Source of the DNA: Asanoa siamensis
GTDB taxonomy: Bacteria; Actinomycetota; Actinomycetes; Mycobacteriales; Micromonosporaceae
Direction: 5' to 3'
Length of the DNA stretch: 64,000 nt
Assembly (NCBI RefSeq): GCF_016862555.1
Contig: NZ_BONE01000035.1
Coordinates: 24,628-88,627 of the forward strand
Positions 31,879-41,493 of this stretch are shown here, piece by piece; position 1 is the first letter of the stretch, and every line of letters starts with the position of its first letter. The notes below the pieces were generated by a model that was not told the origin of the DNA, did no database searches, and worked only from the letters and a program-made list of their open reading frames with translations. The position numbers were made by a program, and so were the translations under genes.

Positions 31879-32313
31879 ATGGCACCCGACAAGCCCTCCC
31901 CCGTGGCCGAAATCCCCACTGACGAGCTGCCCAGGACCGAGGAGGAGTGGCGCGTCCGGCTCAACCCGGAGGAGTTCCGCGTGCTGCGCCAGCACGGCAC
32001 CGAGCGGGCGTTCACCGGTGAATACACCGACACGAAGACGCCGGGCACCTACGTGTGCCGGGCCTGCGGCGCGGCGCTGTTCGAGAGCGGCACGAAGTTC
32101 GACTCGCACTGCGGGTGGCCGTCGTTCGACGAGGCGATCCCCGGCGCGATCCGCTACATCGAGGACCGGTCGCTCGGCATGGTCCGCGTCGAGGTGCGGT
32201 GCGCGCACTGCGACTCCCACCTCGGCCACCGCTTCGACGGCGAGGGGTTCACCCCCAAGGACGCCCGCTACTGCATCAACTCGGTGAGCATGCGGCTCAT
32301 CCCCGCCGCGTAA
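31879..32313 (+). CDS. msrB: Peptide-methionine (R)-S-oxide reductase MsrB
   Basis: The 144-residue cytosolic enzyme reduces the R form of methionine sulfoxide in proteins. Structural zinc is held by two CxxC pairs, CRAC near 59 and CAHC near 108. GTKFDSHCGWPSF near 70-82 and the catalytic Cys in RYCINSVSMRL near 132 are intact. The length is typical. The convergent phosphotransferase overlaps the last 17 bases. It is a single gene in its own transcription unit. Confidence 0.95.
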   Translation: MAPDKPSPVAEIPTDELPRTEEEWRVRLNPEEFRVLRQHGTERAFTGEYTDTKTPGTYVCRACGAALFESGTKFDSHCGWPSFDEAIPGAIRYIEDRSLGMVRVEVRCAHCDSHLGHRFDGEGFTPKDARYCINSVSMRLIPAA

Positions 32314-33208
32314 CGACCGCGGCGATCGTCAGCTCGACGGGGTCGAGGGCGCGTTCGCCGTCCTCGATCGACCAGAGCGCGTTCTGCAGCGTACGGCCGA
32401 CCGTCCAGGCGGCGGCCCGCTGCCGGTCGAGGCCCATCACCTCGGTCATGAGGTCGAACCGGCGCCGGACCCTGCGTTCCGGCGCCGCGGTGTCCCACCG
32501 GTTCCACAGCGCGGGCCACAGCTCGAAGCCGGGGTCACCGGCCAGCGGCTTGGGGTCGATCGCCAGCCACGGCTCGCGGTCCGCGGCGAGCACGTTCTCG
32601 TAGTGCAGGTCCCAGTGCAGCAGCCGGTCGCCGGCGTCGCCCGCCACCTCGGCGAGCATCGCCGCCCACCGGCGCAGCACCGCGCCCTCGGCCGGATCGG
32701 CGAGCCGCGCCGCCGCGCCGGGGGTGTCCTCGATCATCAGGGCGGCCTTGTCGGCCAGCCGCGGGATCTCCGGCGGCGCGGTGTGCGCGTTCAGGCGGTT
32801 GAGCAGCAGGGCGATCACCCGTACGGCCGCCTCGTCGTCGTCGACGGAGCGCAGGTCGCGGTCGGGGTCGAGGCGCTCGATCAGCAGCGTCCAGGTCTCC
32901 GGGTCCTCGCGGAGCAGCCGCGCGGCCCCGTCACCGTGCCAGGTGCGCAGCGCGAGACCCTCGCCGGGATGGTCGGGGTCGGTGTCCTGGAGCTTGAGCA
33001 CCGCGCGGGTGCCGTCGGCGGTGATAACCGGGAGCACGAGGCCTGCCACACCGCTGCGGGTCGGGCCGTCGCGCCGCAACCGCCAGCGGTCGAGGAACTC
33101 CGCCGCCGTGCGGGCGACGCCGTCCACCCAGGCCCGGCCCGCGTCGCCGCGGAACCGGACCTGGGCGGCTACGAGAGCCGGGGGTACGACGATCTCATCG
33201 GCGGTCAT
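32297..33208 (-). CDS. APH(6)-type aminoglycoside/hydroxyurea phosphotransferase family protein
   Basis: The 303-residue kinase resembles the streptomycin-6-kinase / hydroxyurea-phosphotransferase family. It has SGVAGLVLPVITADGTRAVLKLQ near 52-74 with the ATP lysine, and WTLLIERLDPDRDL near 105. The catalytic loop is LLHWDLHYENVL near 194-205, with HWDLH...N matching the family, and AIDPKPLAGDPGFEL near 216 carries the metal Asp. Whether it confers resistance is unknown; many homologues are housekeeping or of unknown substrate. The gene overlaps msrB at its end by 17 bases. Confidence 0.88.
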   Translation of the reverse strand: MTADEIVVPPALVAAQVRFRGDAGRAWVDGVARTAAEFLDRWRLRRDGPTRSGVAGLVLPVITADGTRAVLKLQDTDPDHPGEGLALRTWHGDGAARLLREDPETWTLLIERLDPDRDLRSVDDDEAAVRVIALLLNRLNAHTAPPEIPRLADKAALMIEDTPGAAARLADPAEGAVLRRWAAMLAEVAGDAGDRLLHWDLHYENVLAADREPWLAIDPKPLAGDPGFELWPALWNRWDTAAPERRVRRRFDLMTEVMGLDRQRAAAWTVGRTLQNALWSIEDGERALDPVELTIAAVVTRRG

Positions 33209-33242
33209 CCGAAGAGGTTAATGCCGGGGTGACCGATGTGGT

Positions 33243-33527
33243 TCAGCGCCGGTCGAGCACGATCCGGCCGCCCTGCCCGTCGATCCGGTCGGCCTGCTCG
33301 TCGTCGAGCCAGACGCCACCGGTGGCGAGGTAACGGAACGTGTACTCGCCCGGGTCGAGCGTGAGCGTCACCGTGCGGGTGCCGTCCCGCCGCGGCTGGA
33401 GCTCGTGCCGGCCGGGCTCCCAGTCGTTGAAGCACCCCACGACGCTGACCTGCCCGACCGGGGCGTCTTTGGGCAGGGAGAACGTCACGCGGGTCTTGCT
33501 GCCGAACAACTTGCTTCTCTTGATCAT
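33243..33527 (-). CDS. Stand-alone CBM48/isoamylase early-set domain protein
   Basis: The 94-residue protein is a single immunoglobulin-like CBM48 (AMPK-beta/isoamylase N-terminal) domain: VTFSLPKDAPVGQVSVVGCFNDW near 12-35, then DPGEYTFRYLATGGVWLDDEQAD. The W in FNDW and the FRYLATGG stretch are typical glycogen-binding positions. There is no catalytic module. The start at 33527 has GGAGG seven bases upstream. It may act as a small glycogen-binding adaptor, which is inference. Confidence 0.82.
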   Translation of the reverse strand: MIKRSKLFGSKTRVTFSLPKDAPVGQVSVVGCFNDWEPGRHELQPRRDGTRTVTLTLDPGEYTFRYLATGGVWLDDEQADRIDGQGGRIVLDRR

Positions 33528-33713
33528 GTCGGCTCCTCCCGGTAAGGACACAACCTCATGGAGCTTCCCTGGCGGAACCGTGACATGGCCGGACGACACA
33601 CCGGGCGTAACGGGCTGTTCATGAGACGCGAATTCCGCTCAGATCGGGCGTTCCGGTTGCAGGCCCCCATATCTCCGGGTAAGGCTGCGGGTAAGCGATT
33701 GGGGGCGGACACC

Positions 33714-33974
33714 ATGGCGGTGTGTGAGACCTGCGGCAACGACTACTGGCTTTCCTTCGAGATCAGCACGGTCAGCGGCGACCGGCACGTCTTCGACTCG
33801 TTCGAATGCGCCATCCAGCGGCTCGCGCCGATCTGCGAGCACTGCGGCGTCAAGATCGTCGGGCACGGCGTCGAGGTGGGTGGCCGATTCTTCTGCTGCG
33901 CCCACTGCTCCCGCGTGTCCGCGGGCGCCGACGGCGCGAAGATCACCGACACGGTGGGCGCGCACCCGGGCTAA
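33714..33974 (+). CDS. Small cysteine-rich zinc-finger protein
   Basis: The 86-residue protein has CETC at residues 4-7, His/Cys in HVFDSFECAI near 25-32, CEHC near 40-43, and FCCAHC near 59-63. This is two treble-clef-like zinc sites in a form conserved in actinobacteria (sometimes labelled metallothionein-like). Function is unknown. A more upstream ATG in the same frame (33621) would add an unconserved Arg-rich leader and is not favoured. Confidence 0.75.
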   Translation: MAVCETCGNDYWLSFEISTVSGDRHVFDSFECAIQRLAPICEHCGVKIVGHGVEVGGRFFCCAHCSRVSAGADGAKITDTVGAHPG

Positions 33975-33989
33975 CTATGCTCGGGAGCC

Positions 33990-34436
33990 ATGCGGCCGGA
34001 GACTGACGAGCTACGGGTGGCGTCCTTCGCCGATCTCGACACGACCACGCTGTACCGCCTGCTCGAACTGCGGTGCGCCGTGTTCGTCGTCGAGCAGGAG
34101 TCGCCGTACCTCGACGTGGACGGGCGTGACCTCGAACCGGCGACCCGGCACGTCTGGGTCGCCCGCGCCGGCCTGCCCGTCGGCTACCTGCGGGTGCTCG
34201 CCGAGCCGGACGGCGTGATGCGGGTCGGCCGGGTGGTGGTCGGCAAGGAGGCCCGCGGCGCCGGCGTGGCGGGGCGGCTGATGGACACGGCTCTGGAGAT
34301 CGTCGGCGCCCGGCCGTCGGTGCTCGACGCCCAGAGCCACCTGGCGGGCTTCTACGGCCGCTACGGCTACGCGATCAGCGGCGCGGGGTTCGTCGAGGAC
34401 GGCATCCCGCACGTGCCGATGGCGCGGGCGGCATAA
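33990..34436 (+). CDS. ElaA-type GNAT acetyltransferase
   Basis: The 148-residue protein fits the ElaA subfamily of GNATs. It opens with a LYRLLELRCAVFVVEQESPYLDVDGRDL segment and has RHVWVARAGLPVGYLRVL near 51. The acetyl-CoA loop is VVGKEARGAGVAGRLM near 82, and the family's AQSHLAGFYGRYGYAISG near 111-128 precedes the ending. A TATGCT element 8 bases upstream may be a leaderless -10 box. It is 10 bases ahead of the truncated hemoglobin gene. Confidence 0.85.
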   Translation: MRPETDELRVASFADLDTTTLYRLLELRCAVFVVEQESPYLDVDGRDLEPATRHVWVARAGLPVGYLRVLAEPDGVMRVGRVVVGKEARGAGVAGRLMDTALEIVGARPSVLDAQSHLAGFYGRYGYAISGAGFVEDGIPHVPMARAA

Positions 34437-34439
34437 CGT
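34434..34439 (+). promoter_or_regulatory. Leaderless -10 element for truncated hemoglobin gene
   Basis: TAACGT spans the previous stop codon and ends 7 bases before the ATG at 34447. Confidence 0.45.
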
Positions 34440-34446
34440 TGCGATC

Positions 34447-34908
34447 ATGACCACCCCGACGTTGTACGAGTGGGCCGGTGGCCGACCCGCGATCGCTGCG
34501 ATGATCAACGCGTTCTACGACCGGGTCGAGCGGGACGACCTGCTCAGCCCGTTCTTCCCGGGCGGCGTGACGCGGGCGCACCGCGAGCACGTGACCACCT
34601 GGTGGTCGGAGGTCTTCGGCGGGCCGTCCGACTACACCGAGCAGCTCGGCGGCTACGAGAACATGCTCGCGCACCACCGGAACCTGGGCATCACACCCGA
34701 GCACCGCTACCGGTTCGCGTCGCTGATGAGCCTCGCCGCCGACGACGCCGCGCTGCCGGCCGACCCGGAGTTCCGGGCGGCGCTGGTCGGCTATCTCGAG
34801 TGGGGCACCCGGATCGCGATGGCCAACTCGCAACCGGGCGCGACCCCCGTCGAGCACGCCCCGGTGCCGCACTGGGGCTGGGGCGTCGCGCCTCCCTATC
34901 AGCCCTGA
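34447..34908 (+). CDS. Group II truncated hemoglobin
   Basis: The 153-residue globin belongs to the trHbII class. It opens TLYEWAGGRPAIAAMINAFYDRVERDDLLSPFF, with the conserved Phe/Tyr positions in the B helix. The proximal His lies in the MLAHHRNLGIT stretch near 80, and the GlbO-type Trp is in YLEWGTRIAMAN near 120. Such proteins bind O2 or NO and help against oxidative or nitrosative stress. The converging neighbour is hemQ, so globin and heme synthesis meet here. The Pro/Trp-rich C-terminus (PHWGWGVAPPYQP) is conserved in the group. Confidence 0.88.
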   Translation: MTTPTLYEWAGGRPAIAAMINAFYDRVERDDLLSPFFPGGVTRAHREHVTTWWSEVFGGPSDYTEQLGGYENMLAHHRNLGITPEHRYRFASLMSLAADDAALPADPEFRAALVGYLEWGTRIAMANSQPGATPVEHAPVPHWGWGVAPPYQP

Positions 34909-34914
34909 CAGGCC

Positions 34915-35616
34915 TTACGGCAGGGCCTCGACCAGCTCCGCCACGCTGCGCCGGCGGCCCGTGTAGAACGGGACCTCCTCGCGGACGTGCCGGCGCGCCC
35001 GCGACGCCCGCAGCTCGCGCATCAGGTCGACGATCCGGTGCAGCTCGTCGGCCTCGAAGGCGAGGATCCACTCGTAGTCGCCGAGCGCGAACGACGCGAC
35101 AGTGTTGGCCCGCACGTCCGGGAAGCCGCGCGCCTGCCGGCCGTGCTCGGCGAGCATGTCGCGGCGCTCCTCGTCGGGCAGCAGGTACCACTCGTAGGAG
35201 CGCACGAACGGATAAACGCAGACGTACGCGCGGGCGTCCTCGCCCGCCAGGAACGCCGGCAGGTGGCTCTTGTTGAACTCGGCGGGCCGGTGCAGCGCCA
35301 TCTGCGACCAGACCGGCGTCAGGTGCCGGCCGAGGCCGGTGCGCCGGAACCGGGCGTACGCCTCCTGCAACGCGTCGCTTCCCGCGGCGTGCCACCAGAT
35401 CAGCACGTCGGCGTCGGCGCGCAGGCCCGAGACGTCGTAGGTGCCGCGGACGATCACGTCCTTGGCCAGCAGCTCGGCGAACAGGCCGTCGACCTCGGCC
35501 GCCAGCTCGGTGCGGGCCGCTCGCAGCGGCTCGGAGACCCGGAACACCGACCACATGGTGTAGCGGATGGTGTCGTTGAGCTCCCGGATCCGGGCGGCGT
35601 TGGTCTGGTCCGTCAT
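34915..35616 (-). CDS. hemQ: Coproheme decarboxylase HemQ (ChdC)
   Basis: The 233-residue protein belongs to the chlorite-dismutase-like family that decarboxylates coproheme to heme b in the coproporphyrin-dependent pathway of Gram-positive bacteria. It shows TMWSVFRVS near 19-27, [24 protein letters not shown] near 54-77, and [33 protein letters not shown] near 141-172, including the Tyr and heme-facing His region. [12 protein letters not shown] near 181 completes the fold. It lies 13 bases after hemG, in the same operon. Confidence 0.94.
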   Translation of the reverse strand: MTDQTNAARIRELNDTIRYTMWSVFRVSEPLRAARTELAAEVDGLFAELLAKDVIVRGTYDVSGLRADADVLIWWHAAGSDALQEAYARFRRTGLGRHLTPVWSQMALHRPAEFNKSHLPAFLAGEDARAYVCVYPFVRSYEWYLLPDEERRDMLAEHGRQARGFPDVRANTVASFALGDYEWILAFEADELHRIVDLMRELRASRARRHVREEVPFYTGRRRSVAELVEALP

Positions 35617-35629
35617 GCGAACAATCCTC

Positions 35630-37045
35630 TCAGGCGGTCTGTGCGCGATCCCGCAGGGCGGCGAGCACGGCGTCGGCGGCGGCCTCACCCGAGCGTACGC
35701 AGATCGGGATGCCGACCCCGTCGTAGCCGGCGCCCGCCAGCGCGACCGTCGGCGCTCCCCGGCGCAGCGCGGCCCGGGCCGTGGCGACCCGGTCGAGGTG
35801 GCCGGGCGCGTACTGCGGCAGCGCCCCGCCCCAGCGCTGCACCCTGGTCTCCACCGGCCTGGGCAGGCTGTGGTCGACCAGGTTGGACAGTTCCCTGTGG
35901 ACGATGCCGACCAGCTCGGCGTCGTCGCGCTGCAGCACGTGCTCGTCGCCGTAGCGCCCGACCGACGCGCGCACCAGCGCGACGCCGTCCGCCCGCGCCT
36001 GGTGGGCCCACTTGGTGGAGAAGAAGGTGGCGGCCTTGATCGCAGTGCCGTTCTCGGCCGGCACCAGGAAGCCCGACAGCGCCGGCAGCTCGGGCCGGGG
36101 CAGGGCGAGCGTCACCAGCGCCACGCTGGCGTAGTCGAGCGCGCCGACACCGGTCGCGGCGGTCGGGTCGACGCCGGCGAGCAGGCGCGCCGCCGGGCGG
36201 GCGGGCACGGCCAGCACCACGGCGTCGACGGTCAGGTGCTCGGGGTCGCGGGTCGGCCCGACCGTCAGCCGCCAGCCCGCGGGCGCGGGGGCCAGCGCGC
36301 GGACCGTGGCGCCCAGCCGGATCTCGGCGCCGCCGGCGGCGGCCGTGGCCGCGACGAGCCGGCTCACGCCGCCGCGCACGGTGGCGAAGACGGCGCCGCC
36401 CGGCACCCGGGGGAACGCGGCCTGGGCCGCCTTCACGGCGCCTGTGAGCGTGCCCTCGACCCGCGCCTGCCGCGCCAGCGCCGGCATGGTGGCGGCCAGG
36501 GAGAGCGTGTCCGCGCGCCCCGCGTAGACGCCGCCGAGCATCGGGTCGACCAGCCGGTCGACGACCTGGTCGCCGAGCCGGCGGCGGACCAGCTCGCCGA
36601 CGGCGACGTCCTCGCCCTCGGCGAGCAGCGGGTGGCCCGCGTCCAGGTCGTGGTCGGGCTCGACGCGGGCGACCCCGGCGAGCGCGTCGACGTCGCCGGG
36701 CACGCCGGTCAGCGTGCCGCGCGGCATCGGCACCAGCTTGCCGTCGACCGCGAGCGCGGCCGCGCCGACCGCGGGGTTGACCAGGTCGTCGCCGAGCCCG
36801 ACGCGGCGGGCCAGCGTGACCGCGGGCGAGTCCGCGCCGGTGGCGGCGTCGCGCACCAGGAACGCCTCGGCACCCAGCTCGACCGGCGACCCGGCCAGCT
36901 CGCCGGTGCGCAGCTTGCCGCCGAGCGCGGGGCCCTGCTCGAAGACGGTGACGTGGACGTCCGGCGCCGCGTCGTGGATCCGGAGCGCGGCGGACAGCCC
37001 CGCGATCCCGCCGCCGATCACCGCGACCCGCCACCCGTGCGCCAT
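35630..37045 (-). CDS. hemG: Protoporphyrinogen/coproporphyrinogen III oxidase (HemG/HemY, CgoX)
   Basis: The 471-residue FAD enzyme oxidises coproporphyrinogen III to coproporphyrin III in actinobacteria. The FAD motif [13 protein letters not shown] is near 11-23, then [12 protein letters not shown] near 36-47. The central [17 protein letters not shown] near 165 is the CgoX/HemY marker, and the C-terminal [25 protein letters not shown] near 440 binds FAD. It sits between DUF3000 and hemQ. A TAGGGT -10 box ends 7 bases before the ATG, so it also has its own promoter candidate. Confidence 0.94.
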   Translation of the reverse strand: MAHGWRVAVIGGGIAGLSAALRIHDAAPDVHVTVFEQGPALGGKLRTGELAGSPVELGAEAFLVRDAATGADSPAVTLARRVGLGDDLVNPAVGAAALAVDGKLVPMPRGTLTGVPGDVDALAGVARVEPDHDLDAGHPLLAEGEDVAVGELVRRRLGDQVVDRLVDPMLGGVYAGRADTLSLAATMPALARQARVEGTLTGAVKAAQAAFPRVPGGAVFATVRGGVSRLVAATAAAGGAEIRLGATVRALAPAPAGWRLTVGPTRDPEHLTVDAVVLAVPARPAARLLAGVDPTAATGVGALDYASVALVTLALPRPELPALSGFLVPAENGTAIKAATFFSTKWAHQARADGVALVRASVGRYGDEHVLQRDDAELVGIVHRELSNLVDHSLPRPVETRVQRWGGALPQYAPGHLDRVATARAALRRGAPTVALAGAGYDGVGIPICVRSGEAAADAVLAALRDRAQTA

Positions 37046-37052
37046 GGCGTCC

Positions 37053-37058
37053 ACCCTA
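37053..37058 (-). promoter_or_regulatory. Leaderless -10 element for hemG
   Basis: TAGGGT on the minus strand ends 7 bases before the ATG at 37045. Confidence 0.55.
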
Positions 37059-37080
37059 TGGCGGACCGTTCGGCGCTCGG

Positions 37081-37644
37081 TCAGGCGGTGCGGCGGGCAG
37101 GGAGCGCCGTCACTCCCGGCGGGGGCAGGCCCGCGGTCGAGGCCAGCAGCGTCGACCAGGCCAGCAGGTGGGCGCCCAGATCCTCGTCGGTCGGGGTCCA
37201 GCTCGCCCGGATCTCGATGTCGGCGGCCGTGGGCGGGCCGGCGAGGTCGCCGAACCGGGTCGACATGGTCTGGGTGACCGTGCCGCCGATCGCCCGGTAG
37301 TGCGCGTCCTGCGCGTCCAGCGCGTCGGTGAGCCAGGTCCAGCCGACCGTCGGCAGCAGCGGGTCGGCGGCCATGTCGACGTCGACCTCGGCGGTCACAT
37401 AGGTGACCAGCCGCATCGTGCCCTCCCAGGCCTCGTGGCCGGCCGGGTCGTGCAGCAGGATCAGCCGGCCGGTGGCCATCTCGTCGTCGTCGGGCCTGGT
37501 CACCGAGGCGCTCAGGGCGAACGTGAAGGGCGCGAGCCGCTGGGGTGCGCCGACCTCCTCGAGCACGATCTCGGCGCGGGGGGTCGCGGCGCGAAGGCTG
37601 GCGACGGCGTTCGCGAAGACGTCGGGAACCGCTGTCGGAGCCAT
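37081..37644 (-). CDS. DUF3000 domain protein
   Basis: The 187-residue soluble protein carries the DUF3000 pattern: FANAVASLRAATPRAEIVLEEVGAPQRLAPF near 10-40, LILLHDPAGHEAWEGTMRLVTYV near 60-83, and VGWTWLTDAL near 99. The family is confined to actinobacteria, is almost always found between hemE and hemY/hemQ, and has no known activity. The position suggests a link to heme synthesis. This copy keeps that spacing. Confidence 0.88.
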   Translation of the reverse strand: MAPTAVPDVFANAVASLRAATPRAEIVLEEVGAPQRLAPFTFALSASVTRPDDDEMATGRLILLHDPAGHEAWEGTMRLVTYVTAEVDVDMAADPLLPTVGWTWLTDALDAQDAHYRAIGGTVTQTMSTRFGDLAGPPTAADIEIRASWTPTDEDLGAHLLAWSTLLASTAGLPPPGVTALPARRTA

Positions 37645-37650
37645 GACCGC

Positions 37651-37656
37651 AGCCTA
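37651..37656 (-). promoter_or_regulatory. Leaderless -10 element for DUF3000 gene
   Basis: TAGGCT on the minus strand ends 6 bases before the ATG at 37644. Confidence 0.5.
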
Positions 37657-37748
37657 TGCATTCCGTGGGGCGCGATGGGGGTAGGGCACGCCGGGCGCCC
37701 GGCCATGATCGGCTCGCCTGAACCGACATTGCCCCCGAAATGCGACAG

Positions 37749-38798
37749 TTAGCTCGCGGTGAGCTCGTGGACCAACGCGGTGACCCGGGTCAGCACCGTC
37801 GGGTCGGTCTCCGGAGGCACCCCGTGGCCAAGGTTGAAGATGTGCCCCGGCGCGGCCCGGCCCTGCTCGAGCACCCGGCGCACCTCGGCTTCGACGACCT
37901 CCCACGGCGCGAACAGCGTGGCCGGGTCGAGGTTGCCCTGCACGGCCTTGTCGGGGCCGATCCGGCCGGTGGCGACGTCGAGCGGGGTCCGCCAGTCGAC
38001 CCCGACCACGTCGGCGCCCGCCTCGCCGATGGCGCCGAGCAGCTCACCGGTGCCGACGCCGAAGTGGATCCGGGGCACGCCCGCGTCGTCCAGGCCCCGC
38101 AGCACCTTCGCGGAGTGCGGGAGCACGAAGCGGCGGTAGTCGGCCTCGGACAGCGCGCCGATCCACGAGTCGAAGAGCTGGACCGCCGCGGCGCCGGCGC
38201 CGACCTGGACGCGCAGGAACGTCAGCGCGTTGTCGGCCAGCCGGTCGAGCAGGGCGTGCCACGTGTCCGGGTCGCCGTACATCAGCGCCTTGGTCTTGAG
38301 GTGGTTCCGCGACGGGCCGCCTTCGACGAGGTAGCTGGCCAGCGTGAACGGCGCGCCCGCGAAGCCGATCAGCGGGGTGTCGCCGAGCTCCGCGGTGGTC
38401 AGCCGGACAGCCTCGGCGACGTGGTCCACGTCGGTGGGCTCGAGGCGGCGCAGCCGGGCCACGTCCGCGGTGGTGCGGATCGGCTCCGCGACGACCGGGC
38501 CGGTGCCGGCCACGATGTCGACGTCGACCCCGGCGGCCGCGATGGGCACCACGATGTCGCTGAACAGGACCGCGGCGTCGACACCGTGCCGGCGTACCGG
38601 CTGCAGGGTGATCTCCGTGACCAGGTCCGGCCGGCGGATGGTGTCCAGCATGCCGATGCCCGCGCGCAGCTCCCGGTATTCGGGGAGCGAACGGCCGGCC
38701 TGCCGCATGAACCAGACGGGCGTGTGCGGCACGGCCTCGCCCCGGGCGGCGCGGACGAGGGCGGAGTCGGTGTGGGTCGTCGTCGTCATCGCCCCCAT
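37749..38798 (-). CDS. hemE: Uroporphyrinogen decarboxylase
   Basis: HemE converts uroporphyrinogen III to coproporphyrinogen III, the first step feeding HemG and HemQ encoded downstream. The 349-residue protein has the N-terminal signature [16 protein letters not shown] near 27-42. The catalytic Asp lies in VLFSDIVVP near 75, and [19 protein letters not shown] near 143-161 follows. [11 protein letters not shown] near 205 and [26 protein letters not shown] near 245-270 also match. The ATG at 38789 (MTTTT) is an alternative start three codons in. Confidence 0.95.
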   Translation of the reverse strand: MGAMTTTTHTDSALVRAARGEAVPHTPVWFMRQAGRSLPEYRELRAGIGMLDTIRRPDLVTEITLQPVRRHGVDAAVLFSDIVVPIAAAGVDVDIVAGTGPVVAEPIRTTADVARLRRLEPTDVDHVAEAVRLTTAELGDTPLIGFAGAPFTLASYLVEGGPSRNHLKTKALMYGDPDTWHALLDRLADNALTFLRVQVGAGAAAVQLFDSWIGALSEADYRRFVLPHSAKVLRGLDDAGVPRIHFGVGTGELLGAIGEAGADVVGVDWRTPLDVATGRIGPDKAVQGNLDPATLFAPWEVVEAEVRRVLEQGRAAPGHIFNLGHGVPPETDPTVLTRVTALVHELTAS

Positions 38799-38841
38799 CG
38801 TGTCACGAGGCGATCTCCGCTCTCGCCGTGCCCGACGCCGT

Positions 38842-40014
38842 TCAGCAGATCTTGAAGTTGTCGCAGGCGACCTTGATCGGAACGGCCAGGCCGATGCCCT
38901 CCGCGTTCTCGGCCTTGGCCGTCGCGATGCCGACCACCTGCTTGGCCGAGTTGATCACCGGGCCGCCGGAGTTGCCCGGGTTGATGGGCGCGTCGAACTG
39001 GATCAGCGGGCCGTTGCTGTCCGGCAGCTCGCGGACCGCGCTCACGACGCCGGTGGTCACCGAGTCGCTCAGGCCCAGCGGGGCGCCGACGACCACGATC
39101 TGCTGGCCCGATTTGACGTCGCCCTTGGCGGTCACCAGGCCGTTGAGCTTGGTGTTCGACCGCAGGTGGGCCACGTCCCGGTCGCGGTTCACGGCGATGA
39201 TCTGGGCCGCGTACCGCTTGCCGGACCGCTCCAGGAACACCTGCCGGCCACCGCCGTCGTAGACGTCCTCGACCACGTGGAAGTTGGTGATCAGGTTTGT
39301 CTTCCCCCCGCCGGCCGGCTTGCCGACCGCGAACGCGGTGCCGCTGACGTTGCCGGCGTCGACCCGCAGGACGCTGGGCAGCGCGGCGGTGGAGATCGCC
39401 TCCGGGTCGAAGGCCGCGCCGGCCCGCTGCTCGAGCTCGGTGGCCCGGCCGTCGAGCTCCTCGAGCTGGCCGGCGGTGCGGGTCTGCTGCTCGTCGCGGA
39501 CGCGCTCGCTCGCGGTGAGCCGGTCGCCGAGCTGGTCGATGCGGACCGCCTGCCAGGCCGCGACCCCGGCCAGGAGCACGATCAGGCCGAGCGAGAGACC
39601 GAAGGCCCAGCCGCGCTTTTCACCTTTGCGGGTGTCCACCGGCGGAGGGCCGACCACTCCGGGGCCGAACGGCACGCCCGGTTCGAAGGGCACGACGGGC
39701 TCGAGCCGCGGAGCGGGGTGGGTCGGCACCGGCCGCGACGGCGCGGCGTCCATCGGCGCGCGCGGCGCCGGCGGTGCGAACTCGGATGGTGGCGGTGCGA
39801 ACTCGGGTGGCGGCGGTGCCCACAGCGTCCCGTAGGCAGCGGGCGGCGGCTCGGCCGGACCTCGCGGCCCTGGTGGGGCATAGGGCGGGGCCGGCCGCTC
39901 GGACGGCCGGTAGATCGGCCCGTCCGCGGGAACGACCCGCTGTTGGGGTGCCGGCGGGTCGCCGTACCCGGGTGAAGTTTCGGGCCAGGTTGTGCGCTCG
40001 TCCCCGGCGGACAT
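38842..40014 (-). CDS. Membrane-tethered trypsin-like serine protease (S1C/HtrA-like, no PDZ seen)
   Basis: The 390-residue protein has a long Pro-rich cytosolic N-terminus (residues 1-128), one membrane segment near 133-152, and a coiled coil near 155-190 ([16 protein letters not shown]). The extracytoplasmic trypsin-like domain follows. The catalytic triad is visible as His in NFHVVED near 239, Asp in RDRDVAHL near 272, and Ser in NPGNSGGP near 345. The domain ends soon after and no PDZ module is found. An excellent ribosome binding site (GGGAGGGAG) precedes the ATG at 40014. The last Cys pair (CDNFKIC) could be a disulfide. Confidence 0.88.
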   Translation of the reverse strand: MSAGDERTTWPETSPGYGDPPAPQQRVVPADGPIYRPSERPAPPYAPPGPRGPAEPPPAAYGTLWAPPPPEFAPPPSEFAPPAPRAPMDAAPSRPVPTHPAPRLEPVVPFEPGVPFGPGVVGPPPVDTRKGEKRGWAFGLSLGLIVLLAGVAAWQAVRIDQLGDRLTASERVRDEQQTRTAGQLEELDGRATELEQRAGAAFDPEAISTAALPSVLRVDAGNVSGTAFAVGKPAGGGKTNLITNFHVVEDVYDGGGRQVFLERSGKRYAAQIIAVNRDRDVAHLRSNTKLNGLVTAKGDVKSGQQIVVVGAPLGLSDSVTTGVVSAVRELPDSNGPLIQFDAPINPGNSGGPVINSAKQVVGIATAKAENAEGIGLAVPIKVACDNFKIC

Positions 40015-40113
40015 TGCCGCTCCCTCCCGTCGCACCGGACTGGGCCCCCGCGAGACCGTACCGCACCTCCCGACGCGCCGACCCGGCTGTCCGATGCGTG
40101 ACGGCGCGCCTAC

Positions 40114-40119
40114 TAGGGT
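40114..40119 (+). promoter_or_regulatory. Leaderless -10 element for RNase D gene
   Basis: TAGGGT ends 6 bases before the GTG at 40126. Confidence 0.55.
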
Positions 40120-40125
40120 TGGCAG

Positions 40126-41469
40126 GTGACCGACGAACCACCCCTGCGCCGTCGGGCCGCACGCCGAGCGGGGGACGAGTCGCCCACCTCCCCCGAAGCG
40201 GACGGCCCCTCCACCGGCTCCCCCGACGGCCCGGCGGCCTCCGCGCCCCTCGCGGACAGCCCCGCCGCGCAGCTGCTCACCGCGCCCCGGGAGGGCACTC
40301 CCGCGCCCGTGGAGTCGCCCGACGACCTGGCCGACGCCGTCGCCCGCTTCGCGGCCGGCACCGGCCCCGTGGCCATCGACGCCGAGCGCGCCTCCGGCTA
40401 CCGCTACAGCCAACGGGCCTACCTGGTCCAGCTCCGCCGCGGCGGCTCCGGCACCGTGCTGATCGACCCGCTGCCGCTGGGCGACCTGCGCACGCTCGAC
40501 GCCGCGATCGCCGACGCCGAGTGGGTGCTGCACGCGGCCAGCCAGGACCTGCCGTGCCTGAGCGACCTGGGCCTGCGTCCACGCCGGCTGTTCGACACCG
40601 AGCTGGCCGGCCGGCTGGCGGGCTTCGAACGCGTGGGCCTGGCGGCCCTGACGGAGCAGCTTCTCGGGTACGCCCTGGAGAAGCACCACTCGGCCGCCGA
40701 CTGGTCGAGCCGCCCGCTGCCGGAGTCGTGGCTGAGCTACGCCGCCCTCGACGTGGAGCTGCTCGTCGACCTCCGCGACGCGCTGGCGGCCGAGCTGGTC
40801 GCCCAGGGCAAGCAGGACTGGGCGGCCGAGGAGTTCGCCGCGCTGGTGGCCTGGGGCGCCCAGCCGCCGCGCAGCCGCCCCGACCCGTGGCGCCGCACGT
40901 CCGGCATCCACCGCATCCGCGGGGCACGGGCGCAGGCGCGGGTCCGGGCGATCTGGTACGCCCGCGACGACATCGCCGCCCGCCGCGACTCGGCCCCCGG
41001 CCGGGTGCTGCCGGACTCGGCGATCATCGCGGCGGCCGAGATCGACCCGAAGGACGAGCGCACCCTGCTCACGCTGCCGGGCTTCGGCGGCCGCTCGGTG
41101 CGCCGGCTGGCCCGGGTCTGGCTCGACGCCCTCGACACGGCCCGCGGCCTGCCCGACGACGCGCTGCCGACCAACCCGCCGATCGACGGCCCGCCCCCGC
41201 CGCACCGCTGGGCGGAACGCGACCCGGTGGCGGCAGCCCGGCTGGCCCGCTGCCGCGAGGTGGTCACGACGACGGCGGGCGCCCACCGGCTGCCGCCCGA
41301 AAACCTGATCACCCCGGACTCGATCCGCCGCCTGGCCTGGACCCCGCCGGAAGATGTCACCCCGGAGACGGTCTCGGCCACGCTGCGCGGCTACGGCGCC
41401 CGCGCCTGGCAGGTCGGCCTGCTCTCGACCGACCTGGCCAACGCGCTGACCGACCCGAAGCCGGCCTGA
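40126..41469 (+). CDS. rnd: Ribonuclease D-like 3'-5' exonuclease with HRDC domain
   Basis: The 447-residue protein has a Pro/Ala-rich N-terminus of about 65 residues, then a DEDD exonuclease domain: Asp/Glu in VAIDAERASGYRY near 82-94, Asp in LHAASQDLPCL near 137-147, and YAALDVELLVDL near 205-216 with the last acidic residue. An HRDC region follows, with the family's IWYARDDIAARRDSAPGRVLPDSAII near 277-302. It probably processes structured RNA 3' ends. In actinobacteria this gene is usually next to dxs, but here 10.6 kb lies between them. The GTG start is supported by a -10 box 6 bases upstream. Confidence 0.9.
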   Translation: MTDEPPLRRRAARRAGDESPTSPEADGPSTGSPDGPAASAPLADSPAAQLLTAPREGTPAPVESPDDLADAVARFAAGTGPVAIDAERASGYRYSQRAYLVQLRRGGSGTVLIDPLPLGDLRTLDAAIADAEWVLHAASQDLPCLSDLGLRPRRLFDTELAGRLAGFERVGLAALTEQLLGYALEKHHSAADWSSRPLPESWLSYAALDVELLVDLRDALAAELVAQGKQDWAAEEFAALVAWGAQPPRSRPDPWRRTSGIHRIRGARAQARVRAIWYARDDIAARRDSAPGRVLPDSAIIAAAEIDPKDERTLLTLPGFGGRSVRRLARVWLDALDTARGLPDDALPTNPPIDGPPPPHRWAERDPVAAARLARCREVVTTTAGAHRLPPENLITPDSIRRLAWTPPEDVTPETVSATLRGYGARAWQVGLLSTDLANALTDPKPA

Positions 41470-41493
41470 CGCCGGACCGACCGACCACCCGGG

